Assembly (NCBI GenBank): GCA_900770945.1
Contig: CAAGME010000002.1
Coordinates: 1-64,000, forward strand
Direction of reading: 5' to 3'
Source of the DNA: Clostridia bacterium
GTDB lineage: Bacteria; Bacillota; Clostridia; Christensenellales; Borkfalkiaceae
DNA: 64,000 bases
Shown: one piece after another, positions 15,512 through 24,017 of the stretch
Numbering within the stretch: the first letter of the stretch is position 1
Layout of the letters: each line of letters starts with the position of its first letter
The notes under the pieces: model-generated
The model's database searches: none
The model's input: only the letters and a program-made list of their open reading frames with translations
What the model was told of the DNA's origin: nothing
Made by a program: the position numbers and the translations under genes

Positions 15512-16894
15512 ATGATTGACGGAAAAAATCTCGTTGAAAAACTGCTCGTTTACGGAGCGGAAAATTTACATCTCAGTGTAGACGACGTGGAGTTTTTGCG
15601 CGTGCTTTTGTATCAGCGTTTAAAACTCGACTATTCCGAGAAGCTTAAAAAACCTAAAATCACCCGGGTTGTTTTCGCCGAGCTTGACGAAGAGATTCGT
15701 TCCTATATTAAGGAAAACGGACTTGACGAGAAGGAAAACGCAGACGAAATCGTCACCTGTGTGTTCGGGCTTGTAACACCTTTGCCGTCTGCGATAAACA
15801 AGACGTTCAAGACTTTGCGCGAGAGAATGTCCGCGCAAAAAGCATGCGATTATTTTTACGAAACGGAAAGAAACAACGGCTTTATAAGCCCCGTTAAATT
15901 TTCTAAGATAGAAACGAAAAATCATTTTTCTTCCGAACTTTTCGTTATGGAAGGAGAATATATAAAAAAGCCGACTAATATCGCCGCTTGCGGAAATTAC
16001 AGAAGCGTTTCCTTAAGCTTCGAGGGCAAGGATTTTTCATTTTATTTCGCGCCGGACGAGGATTACGAAAAACAGGCGTTTTTGGCTCCGTCTCCGAAAG
16101 GAGCTTTCCCGTTGAACGACGTTTATTTTGACGGTCTTTTCGATTTTATCGAATACGCGCCGTTGTTTTACGGAGCGGCGACCGTCGCAAAGGTAAGCGG
16201 CACACCGATGTATGACAACTTCATGCTCGGCGAATATCCGCTCCCCGCGCTCTCTTCCAAAATTAAAAGCCCCATGGATTGCGAAGCTTATCCCGACGTG
16301 GAAGTCGGCATTACCGATTGGGCGATAAACGATTTGAGGTTGTCTTCCTATAATAGAAACACTTTGACGAAGCTTGCCGGAGAAATCGTTGCCGGGTGGC
16401 AAGGGTACACGGAAGAGGGGGACGAAGAAAACGTTTCGCGTTACGTTACGGCTTTTTGCAGGCTCGGTTCGGACAACCGATATTCCGTGGATATATTGTT
16501 CCATAAGTCTTTGACCGCTCCTTATCTCGACCTTCCGTCTCCTATAAGCGACCTTTTTAAAAACTCGCTTTATCCGACGAGGTTTGCCGGATACTTCGTG
16601 CTTAAAGATAAGTTCTCTATAAAGCTTGCGGAAGCGACGGCGTTTTTAACGGCGAAGTCGGGACTTGACGAAAGTAAGCTTAAAGAAAGCGATAATCCGC
16701 TGGCGGAAATCATTCGGGACGTCGCGAATAAAGACGGAGTTTTCAGAGACGAAAGAAAAGCCGAAGCCGCAATTTACGAAAAACTTTACGCTCTTGTCGA
16801 TGAAGTTTTGACTAAGCAATCGGTTTACGGCGACGATGAAAAGGGCGTTATGGGGTTCAAAAGTTTTTTATCTTTAGTCGGACTTAAAGGTTAA
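15512..16894 (+). CDS. GalT class II-like protein lacking catalytic histidines (probable pseudoenzyme)
   Basis: A 460-residue protein that lines up, by eye and from memory, with Firmicute GalT (galactose-1-phosphate uridylyltransferase, class II). Shared stretches include ACDYFYETERNNGFI (111-125), RSVSLSFEGKDFSFYFAP (164-181), FYGAATVAKVSG (219-230) and YPDVEVGITDW through GEIVAGWQGYTEE (260-302). At the catalytic HDHFQGG segment it reads YDNFMLG (234-240): both His and the Gln are gone, and other conserved His (NHR to NYR at 162-164; the HPH/HHIK segment) are also replaced. The frame is intact, with GGAG before the ATG, so it is not simply decayed. Function unknown; nucleotidyl transfer is unlikely. 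Confidence 0.7.
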   Translation: MIDGKNLVEKLLVYGAENLHLSVDDVEFLRVLLYQRLKLDYSEKLKKPKITRVVFAELDEEIRSYIKENGLDEKENADEIVTCVFGLVTPLPSAINKTFKTLRERMSAQKACDYFYETERNNGFISPVKFSKIETKNHFSSELFVMEGEYIKKPTNIAACGNYRSVSLSFEGKDFSFYFAPDEDYEKQAFLAPSPKGAFPLNDVYFDGLFDFIEYAPLFYGAATVAKVSGTPMYDNFMLGEYPLPALSSKIKSPMDCEAYPDVEVGITDWAINDLRLSSYNRNTLTKLAGEIVAGWQGYTEEGDEENVSRYVTAFCRLGSDNRYSVDILFHKSLTAPYLDLPSPISDLFKNSLYPTRFAGYFVLKDKFSIKLAEATAFLTAKSGLDESKLKESDNPLAEIIRDVANKDGVFRDERKAEAAIYEKLYALVDEVLTKQSVYGDDEKGVMGFKSFLSLVGLKG

Positions 16895-16929
16895 AAGCGG
16901 ACTTTGTGCAAAACAGAATAAATTTTTTA

Positions 16930-16959
16930 AAGCGGAAAAGATTTTTCCGCTTTTTTTTG
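16930..16959 (+). terminator. Terminator of the GalT-like gene
   Basis: Stem AGCGGAAAA / TTTTCCGCT with loop GAT, followed by a run of eight T. Confidence 0.9.
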
Positions 16960-16988
16960 TTGCAAAAATATTCGGCTGAGTGTATAAT
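16960..16988 (+). promoter_or_regulatory. Sigma-A promoter of the decarboxylase operon
   Basis: TTGCAA (16960-16965), a 17-base spacer and TATAAT (16983-16988), immediately after the preceding terminator and 31 bases before the ATG at 17020. Confidence 0.75.
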
Positions 16989-17019
16989 AATCGATGAATG
17001 TTATATTACGGAGGAACTT

Positions 17020-18399
17020 ATGGATAAAATAAGCTTGCTACAAAGCCGCAGAAATGCGCTGCTTCAAGCCGGCGAAGCGGTCAGAAAGTCCGTTTCGACC
17101 CTTATCGATGCAGACAGTTTTGTGGAAACCGACAGTTTCAGCTTTTCCGGTAATGAGTTTTACGGTGAGAATGCGGAAGGCGAAGGCGTCGTGACGGGGC
17201 TTGCTACTCTCGAAGATACGCCCGTAGCGATTGTCGCGCTCAACTCTGCCGTTTTAAGCGGCGGTCTTACCCTTGCAGGGTGCAAAAAAATCGTAAAATG
17301 TCTTGAAAAAGCCGAAAACGCTTCGGCTCCCGTCGTTTATCTTCTCTCTTCGCAAGGCGTTGTTGCCGGCGAAGGCGTAAACGTACTCGAAGGCGTTGCC
17401 GAAGTTGTTGCTAAAATGGACGAACTCAAAGGTTACGTTCCGCAGTTTGCCGTCGTCTTAGGGGACGTTCTCGGGTCCGCTTCGCTCTTCGTTGCGGAAG
17501 CCGATTACGCATATTACCTTAAAGACAGTTGCGTATCTTATGCAAGCCCGCTCGTTATCGCCGCTAAGAGCAATCTTTCGGCGGACAAGGCTAAAATCGG
17601 CGGAGCGGTCGCTACGGAGTACAATAACCTCGCAACCTTTACGGTTGAGAGTTTGGAGGAAGTCAAGGATTCTATCGCAAACATATTAAACGTTTTGCCC
17701 GCTTACGGCGGCGAACTTTTGGAAACGGGCGATGACCTTAACAGGGCTTTCCCCGCGCTCAACGAAAAAGCTTGCGCAAAATGCTTGCAAGAAGCCGTGT
17801 TCGATAAGGACTACTGCATAGAATTAGGCAAAGGCTACGCGCCGGAAGTTGTTACCGCTATCGGCAGAATAGGCGGATATTCGGCGGCGGCTATAATATT
17901 TAACGGCGAAAACGGCGTTGCGCTCACAAAGGAAAACGTTTACAAGGTAAAAGAATTCCTTTATTACTGCGACGACAACGATTTACCCGTCATCACTTTC
18001 GTAAATACTCTCGGAATAGAAGAAAACACGAAAGTTTCAAACAGCACGGTATTAAAAGAGATAACAAACCTCGTGAACGCGCTTAAAACGGAAATGCCGA
18101 GAATAAACGTCGTTTACGGAAAGGCGATAGGCTTAGGGTACACGCTCTTTGCTTCAAAAGCATTCGGCGCGGACTATACTTATGCGTTTGCAAACGCTCA
18201 AATCGGTTTGTTTAATTCCGAAGTCGGCGCAAGACTCGAAATCGCCGGGAGCGAAGAAAAGATTGACGCTGCGATGGAAAGATACACAGAGGAAACGATG
18301 GACGCTTTCAATGCCGCGAGAAACGGTTATATAGACAACGTTATCGAGCCGCAATTCGTTCGTCAGTATCTTATCGCGGCTATACAGACTCTTATTTGA
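17020..18399 (+). CDS. Divergent carboxyltransferase (MmdA/PccB-like), possibly catalytically altered
   Basis: A 459-residue crotonase-fold protein of the biotin-dependent acyl-CoA carboxyltransferase family. The N- and C-terminal halves both match in layout (VPQFAVVLG at 140-148; IGRIGGYSAAAIIFN at 281-295; LPVITFVNTLG at 322-332). The oxyanion-hole motifs that normally read AGGA and YGGAY here read LGSA (151-154) and IGLGY (370-374), so catalysis may be changed. It is shorter than the usual 510 residues. ATG at 17020 chosen because GGAGG lies ahead; the longer frame from 16906 overlaps the promoter. First gene of the operon with OadG, biotin carrier, OadB and OadA genes. Confidence 0.75.
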   Translation: MDKISLLQSRRNALLQAGEAVRKSVSTLIDADSFVETDSFSFSGNEFYGENAEGEGVVTGLATLEDTPVAIVALNSAVLSGGLTLAGCKKIVKCLEKAENASAPVVYLLSSQGVVAGEGVNVLEGVAEVVAKMDELKGYVPQFAVVLGDVLGSASLFVAEADYAYYLKDSCVSYASPLVIAAKSNLSADKAKIGGAVATEYNNLATFTVESLEEVKDSIANILNVLPAYGGELLETGDDLNRAFPALNEKACAKCLQEAVFDKDYCIELGKGYAPEVVTAIGRIGGYSAAAIIFNGENGVALTKENVYKVKEFLYYCDDNDLPVITFVNTLGIEENTKVSNSTVLKEITNLVNALKTEMPRINVVYGKAIGLGYTLFASKAFGADYTYAFANAQIGLFNSEVGARLEIAGSEEKIDAAMERYTEETMDAFNAARNGYIDNVIEPQFVRQYLIAAIQTLI

Positions 18400-18411
18400 A
18401 GGTGACGTAAT

Positions 18412-18735
18412 ATGAACTTATTATTAGCCGACGAATTGGTTAACGGCTTATTGGTTTTCGTCATAGGTTTGCTCGTTGTGTTCTTGGGAATGACGGTAAT
18501 CGTCCTCATTGTTACCCTTATCGGTAAAGTGATGCAGGCGACGACGGGCAAAGAAAAACCTAAGACGGAAGAAGTTAAGACGGAACCCGTAAAGGTCGAA
18601 GCTCCCGCCAAGGCAAAAACCGAGGACGAGGTTGACGACAAAGTGAAAGCGGCTATCTTCGCCGCTATTGCCGCTTACTATTTCGATATGGGCAGCGGTT
18701 GCGAATTCAAAGTAAAAAGAATCAAAAGAATATAA
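18412..18735 (+). CDS. OadG-family small membrane subunit of sodium-pump decarboxylase
   Basis: A 107-residue protein with one N-terminal membrane helix (about residues 8-40, GLLVFVIGLLVVFLGMTVI), a Lys/Glu/Pro-rich linker (50-75) and a C-terminal amphipathic segment. This is the layout of OadG/MmdD subunits, which hold the peripheral carboxyltransferase to the membrane beta subunit. It lies 12 bases after the carboxyltransferase-like gene and ends 14 bases before the biotin carrier gene. Sequence in this family is poorly conserved, so context carries much of the weight. Confidence 0.8.
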   Translation: MNLLLADELVNGLLVFVIGLLVVFLGMTVIVLIVTLIGKVMQATTGKEKPKTEEVKTEPVKVEAPAKAKTEDEVDDKVKAAIFAAIAAYYFDMGSGCEFKVKRIKRI

Positions 18736-18749
18736 GGAGTTTTAAATTT

Positions 18750-19124
18750 ATGCGTAATTTTATAGTAACCGTTGACGGTAAACAATATCAGGTAGGCGTT
18801 GAAGAAGTCGGCGCGACCGCAAGCGTAACGCCCGTAGCCGCACCCGTTGCAGCTGCGCCCGTTGCCGCTCCCGCGGCTTCCAAGGCTGCCCCCGCGGCGG
18901 CGGCACCCGCAAACGGAACGAAGTTCCTTGCGCCTATGCCCGGAATGATTAAAAAGTTGAGCGTTCCCGACGGCTCGACCGTTAAAGAGGGCGACGTTAT
19001 ACTCGTACTCGAAGCCATGAAAATGGACAACGACCTTACCGCACCCTGCGCGGGCGTTATCACTTACAAAACCACCGAGGGCGCGAACGTCGATACGAAC
19101 GCTCTTCTCGCGATTATAGGTTAA
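18750..19124 (+). CDS. Biotin carboxyl carrier protein of the decarboxylase
   Basis: A 124-residue protein: short N-terminal beta region, an Ala-Pro-rich flexible linker (about 22-55), then a biotinyl domain with the biotin-lysine motif EAMKM (Lys91) in the usual place 34 residues from the end. The swinging biotin carries CO2 from the carboxyltransferase to the membrane subunit. The ATG at 18750 is preceded by AAGGAG; an in-frame ATG at 18699 inside the OadG gene is less likely. The separate carrier explains why the OadA-like protein downstream has no biotin domain. Confidence 0.92.
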   Translation: MRNFIVTVDGKQYQVGVEEVGATASVTPVAAPVAAAPVAAPAASKAAPAAAAPANGTKFLAPMPGMIKKLSVPDGSTVKEGDVILVLEAMKMDNDLTAPCAGVITYKTTEGANVDTNALLAIIG

Positions 19125-19143
19125 CGCTAAGGAGAAAAACAAA

Positions 19144-20508
19144 ATGGATTTTTCTCTCTTACTCGCCGGCGGCGGATTTTGGGGTAAGATAGGGGAAGCG
19201 CTTAACAACTTGTGGCAGGCGACCGGGCTTTTTCAGGGCGCGGACTGGCGCAACTACGTTATGCTCGCCATATCCTTTATACTCTTCTATCTCGCTATCG
19301 TCAAAGGCTTTGAACCGCTTTTGATGTTGCCGATTGCTTTCGGTATGTTCATCGTGAACATTCCGGGTGTTTATCATATACTTTTCGGCACGAAAGGCTA
19401 TGTGATCACCGAAAATTCCACTAACGTCGAAGTTGCGCGGGGTACGCTTTCGGAACTTCAAAATCTTTTCGCTAACCCGAATCTGACGGCGGAATCCCTT
19501 GCCGAACTAATAAAGGGCGGCGCGACGATTAACGGCAGACTTTACGGCGAAATGACGCTTTCTTCCGAACAGATTATCCGCGACTTCGGTTTGTTCTACT
19601 ACATTTATAAAGGCGTAGACTGGGTAATCTTCCCTCCGATTATCTTCCTCGGCATAGGTTGTATGACAGACTTCGGTCCGTTAATTGCCAACCCCAAGAG
19701 TATGATTATCGGCGCGGCGGCACAGCTCGGTATATTCATTACCTTCTTCGGCGCACTCTGCCTTTTAGGGTTTAACGCACTCGAAGCCGGTGCAATCGCC
19801 ATTATAGGCGGCGCGGACGGTCCTACGGCTATATACGTTACCAAAAAGCTTGCGGAACATCTTCTCCCGGCAATAGCTATTTCGGCGTATTCGTACATGG
19901 CTCTTATCCCTATCATTCAGAAGCCCATAATGAAGCTTTTGACGACCGATAAGGAAAGAAAGATAAGAATGAAACAGCTTCGTACCGTTTCCAAACTCGA
20001 AAAAATAGTATTCCCGCTTGCGGTTTCTCTCGTCGTAGGGCTTTTGCTCCCGGACGCGATGCCGTTACTCGGTATGCTTATGCTCGGTAACCTTTTGAGA
20101 GAATCGGGCGTTACGACAAGACTTTCCAACACTGCGCAGAACGGGCTTATGAACACGGTTACGATTTTTCTCGGTGTAATGGTCGGCGCAAAGGCAACGG
20201 GTTCCATATTCCTTGCCTGGGACACCGTTAAAATTATACTTTTAGGTTTGTTTGCGTTCTGCATGGGTACGGTGGGCGGACTTTTGTGCGCAAAACTCAT
20301 GAACAAGATTTGCGGAGGAATCAACCCGCTTATCGGTTCGGCAGGCGTTTCGGCTGTTCCTATGGCGGCGAGAATTTCGCAGGACGTAGGCAGAGAATAC
20401 GACCCGCAAAACCACCTTTTAATGCATGCTATGGGTCCGAACGTCGCTGGCGTTATCGGCTCGGCAATTGCGGCGGGCGTGCTTCTCGCGCTCTGTCCGA
20501 TACTTTAA
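19144..20508 (+). CDS. oadB: Sodium ion-translocating decarboxylase beta subunit (OadB/MmdB/GcdB)
   Basis: A 454-residue polytopic membrane protein that decarboxylates carboxybiotin and exports Na+. The core motif GGADGPTAI (223-231, with Asp225) and the C-terminal GVSAVPMAARISQDVGREYD and NHLLMHAMGPNVAGVIGSA stretches are diagnostic. About 70 residues between the second and third hydrophobic segments (roughly 82-150) look like an extra loop compared with shorter family members. GGAG precedes the ATG. The beta subunits of oxaloacetate, methylmalonyl-CoA and glutaconyl-CoA decarboxylases cannot be told apart by reading; the adjacent OadA favours oxaloacetate. Confidence 0.92.
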   Translation: MDFSLLLAGGGFWGKIGEALNNLWQATGLFQGADWRNYVMLAISFILFYLAIVKGFEPLLMLPIAFGMFIVNIPGVYHILFGTKGYVITENSTNVEVARGTLSELQNLFANPNLTAESLAELIKGGATINGRLYGEMTLSSEQIIRDFGLFYYIYKGVDWVIFPPIIFLGIGCMTDFGPLIANPKSMIIGAAAQLGIFITFFGALCLLGFNALEAGAIAIIGGADGPTAIYVTKKLAEHLLPAIAISAYSYMALIPIIQKPIMKLLTTDKERKIRMKQLRTVSKLEKIVFPLAVSLVVGLLLPDAMPLLGMLMLGNLLRESGVTTRLSNTAQNGLMNTVTIFLGVMVGAKATGSIFLAWDTVKIILLGLFAFCMGTVGGLLCAKLMNKICGGINPLIGSAGVSAVPMAARISQDVGREYDPQNHLLMHAMGPNVAGVIGSAIAAGVLLALCPIL

Positions 20509-20525
20509 TTTAAGGAGTATCTTTT

Positions 20526-21929
20526 ATGAAAAAAGTTTTAATAACCGAAACAATTTTAAGGGACGCGCATCAATCTCAGGCGGCAACCCGTATGAGACTC
20601 GACGAAATGCTCCCCGTACTCGACCAACTCGACGAAGTGGGGTATTACTCGCTTGAAGCCTGGGGCGGAGCTACGTTCGACTCCTGTATGAGATTTTTGA
20701 ACGAAGACCCCTGGGAAAGATTGAGAATTTTAAAACAGCACCTCAAAAAAACGCCTATTCAAATGCTTTTGAGAGGTCAGAACATTCTCGGATATAAGCA
20801 TTACGCCGATGACGTTGTTGACGAATTCGTTCGTCTTTCCATTAAAAACGGCGTTTCCATCGTAAGAGTTTTCGACGCGTTGAACGACGTGAGAAACCTC
20901 GAAACGGCGATGAAAGCCATCAAAAAGTACGGCGGCGTTTGCGAGGCGGCTATCTCTTACACGACAAGCCCCGTTCATACCAACGAATATTTCGTTAAGC
21001 TTGCAAAAACGCTCGAAGACATGGGCGCGGACAATATCTGTATCAAAGATATGGCTAACCTTTTGCTTCCGTACACGGCGTATAACCTCGTTAAGGAATT
21101 GAAAAAGGTGCTAAAGCCCGAAACCAAAATTCACTTGCACACGCACAACACCGCGGGTACGGGGGATATGGTAAACCTCAAAGCGATCGAAGCCGGTTGC
21201 GACATCGTCGACACCGCTCTTTCTCCTTTGGGTAACGGCACTTCGCAACCTGCAACCGAGCCGCTCGTAGCGACGCTCAAAGGCACGGAATACGATACCG
21301 GTATCGACCTTAATAAGCTTCTGCCGATAGTAGACCATTTCAGAACGGTTGCGGACAGACTCAAAGCCGACGGATTCCTTTCCGACAAGGTTTTGAAAAT
21401 CAATATCAACGCGCTTGTTTATCAAGTTCCGGGCGGAATGCTTTCCAACCTTATTTCTCAACTTAAACAGCAGAACAAGAGCGACAAGCTCAACGAGGTT
21501 TTGGAGGAAGTTCCGAGAGTCAGAAAGGACTTCGGGTATCCGCCGCTCGTTACTCCTACGAGCCAGATAGTAGGCACGCAAGCGGTTCTCAACGTTATTT
21601 CGGGCGAGAGATACAAGATGGTGACGAAGGAGTCCAAAGGTCTTTTGAAGGGCGAATACGGCAAACTCCCCGCCGAGCCTAACCCCGAAATAGTCAAGAA
21701 AATACTCGGCGACGAAAAGCGTATAACTTACCGTCCTGCCGACGACATTGCTCCCGAACTCGAAAAGTATAAAGAAGAATGCAAAGAATACGTTACGCAG
21801 GAAGAAGACGTGCTTTCCTACGCGGTATTCAATCAGGTTGCGCTTAACTTCTTCAAGTGGCGTCTTGCGAGAGATAAAGGCGTTGACAAAGACATGACGG
21901 AAAACAAAGATAAAGTTTATCCGGCGTAA
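20526..21929 (+). CDS. oadA: Oxaloacetate decarboxylase alpha / pyruvate carboxylase subunit B carboxyltransferase
   Basis: A 467-residue TIM-barrel carboxyltransferase with family motifs TILRDAHQS (near residue 9), KDMANLL (around 173), HLHTHNTAGTG (about 200-210, metal-binding His) and a C-terminal PYC/OADA region. It transfers CO2 from oxaloacetate to biotin, leaving pyruvate. The C-terminal biotin domain found in many OadA proteins is absent; the separate carrier at 18750 supplies it. AAGGAG precedes the ATG. Last gene of the operon, closed by a strong terminator. Confidence 0.93.
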   Translation: MKKVLITETILRDAHQSQAATRMRLDEMLPVLDQLDEVGYYSLEAWGGATFDSCMRFLNEDPWERLRILKQHLKKTPIQMLLRGQNILGYKHYADDVVDEFVRLSIKNGVSIVRVFDALNDVRNLETAMKAIKKYGGVCEAAISYTTSPVHTNEYFVKLAKTLEDMGADNICIKDMANLLLPYTAYNLVKELKKVLKPETKIHLHTHNTAGTGDMVNLKAIEAGCDIVDTALSPLGNGTSQPATEPLVATLKGTEYDTGIDLNKLLPIVDHFRTVADRLKADGFLSDKVLKININALVYQVPGGMLSNLISQLKQQNKSDKLNEVLEEVPRVRKDFGYPPLVTPTSQIVGTQAVLNVISGERYKMVTKESKGLLKGEYGKLPAEPNPEIVKKILGDEKRITYRPADDIAPELEKYKEECKEYVTQEEDVLSYAVFNQVALNFFKWRLARDKGVDKDMTENKDKVYPA

Positions 21930-21940
21930 ACGAACGACAC

Positions 21941-21977
21941 GCGCGGAGGCGAAATATAATAACCTCCGCGCTTTTTT
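21941..21977 (+). terminator. Terminator of the decarboxylase operon
   Basis: Stem GCGCGGAGG / CCTCCGCGC followed by TTTTTT, 11 bases after the oadA stop. Confidence 0.9.
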
Positions 21978-21978
21978 A

Positions 21979-22105
21979 GTTGAAAATTGAGAATTGGAAA
22001 TTGAAAGTTGTGGTCGAAAAAAAACATTATATAAAATAATCGTCCGCAATTTTCAACTTTCAACTTTCACCTTTTGACTTGTATTGTTCACGCTTTGCGT
22101 GAGTT
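21979..22105. repeat. TTGAAA(A/G)TTGA-type intergenic repeat element with terminal palindrome
   Basis: A run of imperfect TTGAAAATTGA/TTGAAAGTTG units (21980-22011) is followed by an AT-rich middle (CATTATATAAAATAATC), then the inverted units (CAATTTTCAACTTTCAACTTTC, about 22049-22070) and a small palindrome TCACGCTTTGCGTGA (22089-22103) just before the next gene. Similar combinations lie at 32518-32645 and 33787-33901. Confidence 0.65.
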
Positions 22106-22111
22106 GTTATT

Positions 22112-23347
22112 ATGAAAGTTATTGTTATCGGCGGAGGACCTGCGGGAATGATTGCTGCCATATTTGCAGCGCAAAACGCAGAGGTTCTGTTAATAGAAAA
22201 AAACGAAAAATTAGGTAAAAAGCTTTACATTACCGGAAAAGGGCGTTGCAACGTTACGAACGACACCTTCGAAGAGGATTTCTTCAATAACGTTGTTACA
22301 AACCCTCGGTTTTTGATGAGCGCGATTAACTCTTTTACGCCCGCCGATGTTATGGAGTTTTTCACCGAAAACGGACTGAGGCTAAAAACGGAAAGGGGAA
22401 ACAGAGTTTTTCCGGCAAGCGACAAGTCAAGCGACGTCATTAAAACGCTTGCGCGCGTTCTCGATAATTCGGGGGTAGAGGTCGAACTTGATTGCAGGGT
22501 TGAAAGTCTTATCGTAAAAGACGGCGTTTGCGCAGGCGTTAAAACCGAAAACGGCGACGTTTACGGCGACGCGGTGATTGTGGCTACCGGCGGAATTTCC
22601 TATCCGCTCACGGGGGCTACGGGCGACGGGTATATCTTCGCGCGTTCTGTAGGGCTTGACGTGGTAAAACCCGTTGCCGCGCTTTCCGCGTTTATCGTAA
22701 AAGGCGGATTTGCCGCGCTTGCGGGGCTTACTCTCAAAAACGTAAACCTTAAAGTTTTTTATTCGGGCAAGCTTGTGAGCGAAGAGTTCGGAGAAATGCT
22801 TTTTACGCACGAGGGTGTTTCGGGACCGATAGTTTTGACTACTTCTTCAAGAATAAACAGGCTCGAAGCCGACAAACTCAAAGTAACGATTGACTTAAAG
22901 CCCGCACTCGATGAAAAAAGCCTTGACGACAGAGTTTTGCGCGACTTTGAAAAATATTCCAACAAACAGCTTAAAAACGCGCTCTTCGACCTTTTGCCTT
23001 CGGCTCTTGTCCCGTTTGTTATCGGGCGCTCGGGAATCGACGAAGAAAAAAAAGTCAACGTTATTTCAAAAGACGAGCGAAAAAGACTCGTGAACGCGCT
23101 TAAATTTTTCGAAATCCCGTTTGCATCGCTTGCGCCTGTTAAGGAAGCAATCGTTACGAGCGGAGGGGTGAACGTCAAGGAAATAAACCCCAAAACCATG
23201 GAAAGCAAAAAGGTTAAAAACCTTTATTTTGCCGGCGAAGTTCTCGACGTCGACGCGTATACGGGAGGGTTCAATCTTCAGATTGCTTTTTCGACGGGCG
23301 TTGCCGCGGGACGCGGAGCCGCAACAGAAAAAAACAACGTATTATAA
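22112..23347 (+). CDS. NAD(P)/FAD-dependent oxidoreductase, HI0933/BaiN (YhiN) family
   Basis: A 411-residue flavoprotein. The N-terminal FAD-binding motif GGGPAGMIAAIFAAQ (7-21) is followed by EKNEKLGKKLYITGKGRCN, the distinctive signature of the HI0933 family, and a C-terminal GGVNVKEINPKTMESK and GEVLDVDAYTGGFNLQ that complete the FAD site. The physiological substrate is unsettled for the family; one member reduces bile-acid intermediates, others are of unknown role. It stands directly ahead of cmk, a common clostridial order, and the gene pair is 10 bases apart. Confidence 0.88.
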   Translation: MKVIVIGGGPAGMIAAIFAAQNAEVLLIEKNEKLGKKLYITGKGRCNVTNDTFEEDFFNNVVTNPRFLMSAINSFTPADVMEFFTENGLRLKTERGNRVFPASDKSSDVIKTLARVLDNSGVEVELDCRVESLIVKDGVCAGVKTENGDVYGDAVIVATGGISYPLTGATGDGYIFARSVGLDVVKPVAALSAFIVKGGFAALAGLTLKNVNLKVFYSGKLVSEEFGEMLFTHEGVSGPIVLTTSSRINRLEADKLKVTIDLKPALDEKSLDDRVLRDFEKYSNKQLKNALFDLLPSALVPFVIGRSGIDEEKKVNVISKDERKRLVNALKFFEIPFASLAPVKEAIVTSGGVNVKEINPKTMESKKVKNLYFAGEVLDVDAYTGGFNLQIAFSTGVAAGRGAATEKNNVL

Positions 23348-23357
23348 GAGGTGTAAA

Positions 23358-24014
23358 ATGCTTAATATCGCTTTGGACGGACCGAGCGGCAGCGGAAAAT
23401 CGACAGCCGCAAAGATAATTGCGAAAAGACTCGATATACTTTATCTCGACACGGGCGCGATGTATCGCGCGTGCGCGTTGAAAGCCTTGTACGAAAACGT
23501 AGACTGTTTCGACGTTAAAAGGGTTTCCGAAATCATAAAGAACATCGATTTGAAAATAGAATACGAACTCGGCGCGCAAAAAACAGTGCTTGACGGCAAG
23601 GACGTTTCCCTCGACATAAGAAAAAACGAAGTGTCGATGAAAGCTTCCGATATTTCTTCGTTGCCGTGCGTGAGAGAAAAAATGGTCGAAATGCAAAGAA
23701 AGGTCGCCGCGGAGCAACCTTGCATACTCGACGGACGGGACATAGGCACGGTCGTTTTGCCGAACGCGCCGTTTAAGTTTTACGTTACCGCAACCCCTGA
23801 GGTGAGAGCCGAAAGACGCTATAAGGAACTTATAGAACGCGGTCAACAGGTAAGATACGAGGACATTCTCGCGGAAATACAAAAGAGGGATTACAACGAC
23901 TCGCACAGGGCGCACTCGCCGCTTAAACGCGCCGATGACGCCGTTTTGCTCGATACGACCGATATGACTGTGGAAGAGGTTGTTTCTGCCGTTATTTCGG
24001 CGGTTAAGGGCTAA
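23358..24014 (+). CDS. cmk: Cytidylate kinase
   Basis: A 218-residue P-loop kinase that phosphorylates CMP and dCMP with ATP. P-loop GPSGSGKST at 8-16, the LDTGAMYRA substrate motif (about 31-39), and DGRDIGTVV with the CMP-binding Arg/Asp. The ATG at 23358 is chosen with AGAGG ahead; a longer frame from 23229 would overlap the upstream flavoprotein. The order cmk-plsC-ispH/rpsA is a classic Firmicute cluster. Confidence 0.96.
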   Translation: MLNIALDGPSGSGKSTAAKIIAKRLDILYLDTGAMYRACALKALYENVDCFDVKRVSEIIKNIDLKIEYELGAQKTVLDGKDVSLDIRKNEVSMKASDISSLPCVREKMVEMQRKVAAEQPCILDGRDIGTVVLPNAPFKFYVTATPEVRAERRYKELIERGQQVRYEDILAEIQKRDYNDSHRAHSPLKRADDAVLLDTTDMTVEEVVSAVISAVKG

Positions 24015-24017
24015 AAT

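Noticed and set aside
15512..16894. galT pseudogene
   Set aside because: The frame is intact over 460 codons with a good ribosome binding site and terminator; loss is confined to catalytic positions, which suggests an altered protein rather than decay.
21111..22049. Long minus-strand open frame opposite oadA
   Set aside because: Antisense shadow of a conserved gene; it also crosses the operon terminator.
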